Source: Embiotoca jacksoni (taxonomy: Eukaryota > Chordata > Actinopteri > Embiotocidae). From it: a DNA stretch of 64,000 nt. The notes under the pieces are model-generated. The model was not told where the DNA came from, did not search any database, and worked only from the letters and a program-made list of their open reading frames with translations. Position numbers and translations under genes: made by a program. The stretch's first letter is position 1; every line of letters starts with the position of its first letter. Positions 58,015-64,000 of the stretch are shown piece after piece. Location of the stretch: the NCBI GenBank assembly GCA_022577435.1, contig JAKOON010000005.1, positions 15,346,724 to 15,410,723 on the forward strand. The letters are read 5' to 3'.

Positions 58015-61000
58015 TCATGGAAATTACACCCGTTTCTAACTTTTTATTTTTTGTAGTGCAGAGACAGTGGTGATCATCCAGTAGCTCTCGTCAAATTGTT
58101 GGTGTTTACACGTAGCTAATAAGTTTATTTCTGTCCTCTGTTTGCTTTAATGCCCTCCAGTATCTGTGTGCCAGACGTTATGGCAGCCACCATTGTTGTT
58201 TAGAGCTCAGTTGCGGCTGTCGCTTGATCCACAAACAGATGTAACTCTGACTGTGACTCACCAAAGCTGATTAAGTCACAAGTGTTTTCTGTGGGTTCAC
58301 CCCATTTGTAATTATTTTAGTTGTCGGTCTTTGCTGTCTTTTTCAATTTTGTACTCACCTATTTAATTATTTTCTATACCTGTTGAACATTAAACTCTAT
58401 GTCATCTCGTTATATGATATATTTCATGGTGTAAAATACACAAAAGTCTTAATGCTATGCCACTGTGTTGGGTGATAGTTTACAGGTACTGGATCTCTGC
58501 AACAAAATGCATTGCAGTTGTGATAGAAATGGTTGAGTGAGCTGCCTGCATAAAGTACAGAGATGCTCTTATGCTGTGTGAATGATAAGTAAATAAAAAA
58601 AAAAAAAATGCAGGATAGTTTTAGCCTAAGGATATGAAATAATCAATTTGTCACAGTAGCAGTTATCTAAATTGTTTCTCATAAATACAAGTTAGACCCT
58701 GCTGCTGTAACAACACTGTCTGTGGTGCCGCTTCATTTGAGGGTCGGATATTTTGGTACATACCTTGTAAGGGCCATCTTGGTAAACATTCAGTTTTGAA
58801 ATATATTGCACAATCTTTAACTGACTAAACTGTTCTTAATAACAGCCGTCTCCGGATGTGACAGAGGGAGGGAGCTGTCAACTATCAGCATCAGGTGTTT
58901 TTGTTTTCTTCCAGTAAAACATGCCAGTATGCGCGGACGGTTACACCTCCTCTTCATGTTCTCACGGATTTTGTTTTTACCCACACCAACACGGATACCT
59001 CAGTGATGTTAGAAACCAAAAGCCATGACTCTAATCGGTGATATCATCAGGCTTTCAGATGCAGAGCAGCTGTAGATATTTTACATTCAAGCTAGTTTCA
59101 CATCACAGTGGTGCAGCATTTTATTTTAATGGGCAATCATTCTGCCACTGTACAGCAAAGAATACTACGTATGAATTTACTCTTACCTCTCACATGTTGA
59201 CTTATTCAAGAGTTTAGTGTGGGTAACAAAATGCTTATCTTTTGTGATATTTTGACGAAATATTTAGTCATTGTCTCGGTGTCAAATGTTTTTTACAAAG
59301 TTAATAAATCCAAAATTTTGTCTGCTCACCGTCCTCAAAAAATGAAGATGAAGTGTGGCAACAAAATATAAGAATTCCAGCCGTTGGGTCGTTATTTATA
59401 AATATGTTAATCGATGTACACTTACTGAATTAGTAATCTTCCGTCGCTTAAAAAGAAAAAAGTATAATACTGTCAAAAAGTTTTGTATTCATAATTGATT
59501 ACATTGCCAGCCATAATAGTTAATTAGCTGACCATAAAGTGGAACATTGGAAATAAATAGTTATGTTATATGATATTATAGAGCACAGTAAGTCGTCACT
59601 TTTTCTCATCTTTGGGCTCAATCATTTCCACAAATCCCCACTCGGTGTAGTGTCAGTAGAGCAAGTCTAATATTCTAAATTTTTAAGGAGCATTGACTCG
59701 CATGTTCTGAAATAAAAAGCTAAAAGAAGCTTCTGCGTGTCCTCATATGAAGATAAAGTCACCACGATCCTGTAAATAAGTGATTCCTTCTTTGTAATAG
59801 CTTTTCCCCTTGAGGCCATCTTCACACCAAGAAATTTTTCTCCTTTTCATATGGGGAGTCATTGCTGTTGTGGAGGTCTTACCAAATCCCATTCAAATTC
59901 CATTTAGCTTTTATTCCCTCCATCAGTTCGCAAGGACCATTGATCACATGTGGATTTGTGTGATTGAAAAAGCTCAAATGGCGATATTTGCTGTTATACA
60001 ACATGTTCTGTTAAAAAATGTTGAATCAGTGGCTGTGGAATTTGAGATGTAGTTAACATTGTCAATATTCATGGTCTGCTGGCTTTGTTCAGAGTTATAA
60101 AATCAGGTATGCAGCACTTTTCGCAGAGAAACGCGTTCTTCTGACAAAACATTTAAGCTGGATTGATTTCTCAGCCTGCAGTCTTCAGGCTCTGAACTGG
60201 TACACATTATGTTGCTGTGGTTTAGTTTTGAGTGCGACTGTATTACAGACCTGCACTTTGGTCGCATTAGGTTCACAACTGATACATTCTTCCCAGTCCT
60301 GAAGCTGAAGGTATAACTCCAGACACACTCCTCAAATAATCCACGTTTCTTTGATTTGTACTTGACCAATAATTTTGAAACATCAATATGATACAGTATT
60401 ATAGGTGGATGTTTTTCCAAATTTTCTAATTCCCCACATTTACACCACAGAAATATCTTTTAAAATATCAAATGTAGAAGGTCATATCATCTTATTTTTT
60501 TCTGAATGGGAAGTTGCCGGGGTTTATAGCACACATGCTTTCGCTAAAACACCAGAGATAACATTGACAGGCAGTTCAGTTGTAATTAAGATATCCCACA
60601 CAATCACAAATACTGAAATAGAGAATAATTTAAATATAGTATAACCGCATTCTCACTCATTATAGATTTATACAATATGTTAAGTCGGTACTTTATAGAG
60701 AAAATGAGTCAAAACACAGATCATACATTACATCTTTATTATTTATAGACGTGGTAAATTGAAATCATACACAGCGCTAATTAACTGTCTACTTCAGTAA
60801 CAAGTCAAACATTCATACTTAAAATGATCATCTCATAACTTCACATGGACCCCTCAATGTCTATCTTTAATCTTTAAAAACAGCTTCTGTTTTTAGTTTA
60901 CCAACTCGCGGGTATGATTTGATCTCCTGCTACAAACACAAATAAACACGTGAAAATCAATAGGTGATTCGAGGTTGTTTTAAACGGCGGCAGTTTGTTA

Positions 61001-61351
61001 TAATTGGTAAACCTAAAGGTAGCTGGTTATCACTATGTAACATAAGGCTGCCATCATAACTAATAAATGGTTATAAATAAAGTTTAACAAAATAAATCCA
61101 TACAATTTAACACGGAGTAGCTCCAGTGGTAAGCTGAAGCTGCAGTAAGCCTCTACTACATCCGTTTGTGTAGTTTTTACATATCCCCCACTGCTACCAC
61201 ATTACACCTTGAGTTACAGTAATTCAATCCACTGTCTGCTGCCTTTGGGGCCACATGTGAGCCATGTCTGGCTCAGGACTGAATGCTGCCACGGTTTTGT
61301 CTCTTGTGTCTTCTTCTCGCAAACTTTTTTCACTCGGAGCACATGAAGCGG
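58015..61351. other. AT-rich noncoding sequence
   Basis: No gene recognised. A 14-A run lies near 58597-58609. A pyrimidine-rich stretch ending TTTTCTTCCAG near 58915 resembles a splice acceptor, but the following sequence has no sustained frame. The rest is unique AT-rich DNA. Confidence 0.5.
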
Positions 61352-61372
61352 AAAAAAAAAAAAAAAAAAAAA
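61352..61372. repeat. Poly-A run (21)
   Basis: Twenty-one consecutive As followed by a purine-rich GAGAGTG stretch. Confidence 0.95.
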
Positions 61373-62128
61373 GAGAGTGTGAAGCGAGTGGACTGCCCAC
61401 TCTCCCCTTTTAAAAAGAAAAGAGAGGGCTCAAAGAGACGCATATCACAAGTGGCTGGTGTAACTGCAGTGTTGTACTGATGGTCGCTGTGCAGCTCCAC
61501 TGGGACAGATGGGATTTAAGCTGCTTTGCCGAAGGGCACTTCAGCAGTAGTTTCTGGGGGTGAGAGAGCACTTATCACACAATTCCCCTACCCAGACTTT
61601 CCCAGCGAGTCCTCAGAGTTAAACCATTGACCCTGCGGTCATTGCTGCTACAATGCTGGTGCCTGAAGTAATCATCATGTATGCTCCATCAATGCAGTCT
61701 TTAGCAGCCAAAACAACACATCATTTACACCACTCATCTTCCTCTCTCCAGTTTTGATCGCTTTAAACCCAACAGCAATGATTCAAACAAAAAGCATTTA
61801 CAAATACATTAAGAGCATGCTGGCAGTCAGCCTAAAGAGTGATCATTGAGACAAATTGATCCCTATCTGTTTAAATTGGCACTATAATCTGTCATTGGCA
61901 AATTGAACACAGTGAGCTATCTGGGATCTATTGCCTTTTTAGATAGCCACCCTTGGGGCACGCAGACGGAGAGAAAGTGATCTACACCGTGGAGTGAACT
62001 CTATGAAACGGGCGCAAGTAAAATGTCTGCTTACTCGAACACACTTTCAAAAAAAATAATAAAATAATGCACACTTTTTTCGAACACTATGCTTCTGTAC
62101 AAGAGTACGTGCGCATACCATCAAATCA

Positions 62129-62130
<2 letters not shown>
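61373..62130. other. Noncoding sequence with possible repeat remnant
   Basis: GCTTTGCCGAAGGGCACTTC near 61522-61541, with AGCAGTAGTTTCTGGGGG after it, resembles a degraded fish dispersed repeat containing AAGGGCACTTCAGCAG, but I cannot set its limits. No gene seen. Confidence 0.35.

Positions 62131-62165
<35 letters not shown>
62131..62165. repeat. (CA)n microsatellite
   Basis: About 17 perfect CA units. Confidence 0.97.
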
Positions 62166-62167
<2 letters not shown>

Positions 62168-63149
62168 CATTTACCATAAGGTGGTGTTAATTAAGATAAT
62201 TGCATGCATTTTTTTTTGTTATGGCATATTATTGAGAGGCCAAAAACACGGAAACATAATTCAAAAGATACACACTTTTTATAATTTAAGTCTGTAAAGT
62301 CCATGCTTCAGTGAGCAATTCAACCATCAAAAAAACAAGTCAAATCAAAAGGAGCTACGTAAGAGTAGGTACACATTGTTAGTATGAAACCCATGTGTAA
62401 AATCTAAAAAATATTTTCTGCCCACACGGTGATCAAATGGTTTATATTTGTGAAAATGTAAACATTAGAATATGCTTTCTTGATACTATTTTTGCTTGTG
62501 CTATATTTTACTCTTATTTCCTCCTGTGATTATCTCACTAAAAGGGACTTCTTAGAACTTGAACTATGTTTTGTCAGCAAATATTCTTTTACCTAAATGA
62601 AGCCAAATGTGCAAGCAGACATCTGACTAATTGGTCTACGTTTTTGTTTTGTTTGTGTTTTTTCATCTTTGCATATAATCACAACATCCCAATGAAGCAC
62701 TGCAATAAAGAGACACAAGATAAAACCTTTACTGGAGCATTAAAGGCTGCTGACTGATATTATGCAATGCAACAGATAAAAATGCCATGACATATGGGGC
62801 ACAACCACCATCAATCAAGTGATCTTTATCAAGCAGGGGGGGGGGAAAAAAAAAAACAAAAAAAAAAAAACTATTTGTGGGAGTTGAAAGGGTCTCTGAA
62901 TACTGACAGTGTGCTGAAAATGTTTAATTTTGTACCTGTTGCTTGTTAACAAGAAAAACTATCTCTTCTATTAATTCGGGATGAATTTCTCTATTTTTGA
63001 TATATTTTGTTTTTATTATTCAAATTGTGTCGCTTGTAAAAAGTAACCGGCGTTCCTCTTCAGTGAGTTTTTTTAAGTGGGACAATTTCGGTTCTGTCCT
63101 GATTCCACAGTCATCTAATTCAATCAGACTCTCGAAGTTGATTAGCCTG
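62166..63149. other. AT-rich noncoding sequence with homopolymers
   Basis: No gene recognised. A G-run and A-runs lie at 62837-62870. Confidence 0.5.
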
Positions 63150-63970
63150 GTTAACCTTTGCTCCTGCGCGGGTCTGGAAGGGTTAATCAGGCCGGGAACT
63201 TGGAGACCTCCAGGTCACTATCCCTCTATCTGCATGAAGGACTCGGTAAAGGCAGAGATAAGATTAAAGTCAACTTTTTTTCTTCTCTTTTTTTTTTTTT
63301 TAACTCCGGTTTTGACTTTTAACACAACTGTGAAAGGAATCTTCAGCCGTCAGCAGGACACTCCTTTTTTTTTTTCTTTCTTTCTTTTTTTTCTTTTTTT
63401 TTTAGATCGTCTTTGTCAGAGCGTTTTTAACCCACATTTATAGCATTGAAATGTGTAAATCCAGTTCTGTAGTTTGTGTCGATAATCTGTTGACTTCTCG
63501 CTGAATAATTACTAATATAAACGCACGTGCCAGTTTAACCTGCAGTGAAAGCTTGTTCTTCGCACGCCCGTAAATCTCCAACTATTATCTATCCCGCTAT
63601 CGATCAATTTACTGCAATCATCCCAATCAGCACATCTCGACTCCCGTGTTCCAGAGTGTGTGCTTTGTTTTACTAACAATAATAAAGTGATTTAGTCCTT
63701 TCTCCCAGCCGGAGCATGGGAAATCGTTAAAGATCCAGCTATTTGTGTGTGATCAGTAAATATTTAGTGCAGGCGACATCCTCTGTCTACTTCTTAATCG
63801 ATACTGATCCCGTTGGGCAGCGCTATTGTTGTGTGCATGCGGGCTTGCTGAGCGTTGTAGTAGTGCTTTTTTTTTTTTATCCTCCGTTTGAAGGGGAGAA
63901 GCAGACACAATCAGCCAGAGGAAACTTTTAAACACGGGGAATAAAAACTGCAACACAAGATTCTTCGAGG
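63150..63970. promoter_or_regulatory. Candidate promoter-proximal or conserved regulatory block
   Basis: Composition becomes even and CpGs reappear, interrupted by T-rich tracts at 63286-63301 and 63365-63404. Motifs include a nuclear-receptor half-site AGGTCA at 63212-63217, a GATA site AGATAAG at 63256-63262, and ATCGAT at 63599-63604 and again at 63797-63802. It could be upstream or 5' untranslated sequence of a gene beginning beyond the window. I see no initiator ATG with a sustained frame, so this is inference. Confidence 0.3.
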
Positions 63971-63971
63971 T

Positions 63972-64000
63972 GGGGGGGATGGGGGGTGGGGGAGGGGAGG
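63972..64000 (+). other. G-quadruplex motif at window edge
   Basis: G runs of 7, 6, 5 and 4 at 63972-63978, 63981-63986, 63988-63992 and 63994-63997, separated by one or two bases, make a strong plus-strand quadruplex pattern. It may continue past the window. Confidence 0.9.

Noticed and set aside
58900..58960. Splice-acceptor-like TTTTCTTCCAG
   Set aside because: A stop (TAA) follows at once in one frame, and no sustained frame follows in the others.
1..64000. tRNA, rRNA or microRNA genes
   Set aside because: I looked for B-box-like GGTTCGAATC sequences and a few familiar microRNA seeds by eye and found none with a matching cloverleaf or hairpin. Weak or unfamiliar RNA genes could be missed.

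Overview
This window looks like gene-poor intergenic or intronic DNA from a ray-finned fish, probably a percomorph teleost. Three things point that way: dense (CA)n, (CT)n, (CTTT)n and (TTTTC)n microsatellites; long homopolymers; and decayed interspersed repeats whose ends match families I know from teleost genomes. Examples are the miniature transposon starting TTAAAGGTTCAGTGTGTAGG, the repeat containing AAGTCAAGTAAATTTTATTT, and a retrotransposon-like tail ending AATCCCCAAGGGGAAATG. Nothing resembles bacterial or viral organisation: no operons, no Shine-Dalgarno spacing and no closely packed reading frames.

I could not support a single protein-coding gene, tRNA, rRNA or CRISPR array. The longest open frames (230-236 codons) lie in GC-richer blocks that are also open on the opposite strand, or run into CA repeats. 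None has a recognisable domain.

Layout. 1-5.1 kb: microsatellites and three or so decayed DNA transposons. 5.3-12.4 kb: unique sequence with enhancer-like blocks, two CpG-rich islets (about 7.2-7.5 and 12.0-12.3 kb) and a perfect 22-bp palindrome at 10.27 kb. 12.5-19.4 kb: mostly unique sequence with homopolymers. 19.4-19.8 kb: a transposon with inverted ends. 20.1-20.8 kb: a moderately GC-rich unique block beside a GT repeat. 20.8-26.5 kb: AT-rich sequence. 26.6-27.3 kb: a miniature transposon and a retroelement tail. 27.3-37.4 kb: unique sequence with two further copies of the 4.4-kb transposon family. 38.3-38.8 kb: a third CpG-rich islet. 41.96-42.19 kb: a 30-bp minisatellite. 44.2-45.1 kb: a CpG island with an open frame bounded by splice-like signals. 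45.6 kb: a long pyrimidine tract. 48.5 kb: a TAAT-rich hairpin block. 52.4-53.3 kb: a nest of repeats. 53.3-63 kb: mostly unique AT-rich sequence. 63.15-64 kb: GC-richer, promoter-like sequence ending in a G-quadruplex motif.

My overall reading is inference: a gene desert or very long intron of the sort that surrounds developmental regulatory genes, with candidate conserved noncoding elements separated by simple repeats and old transposons. Conservation cannot be measured from one sequence, so all enhancer calls are tentative. I found no convincing new biological system; the items most worth checking are the CpG island with open frame at 44.35-45.06 kb, the minisatellite, the CpG islets and the promoter-like right end.
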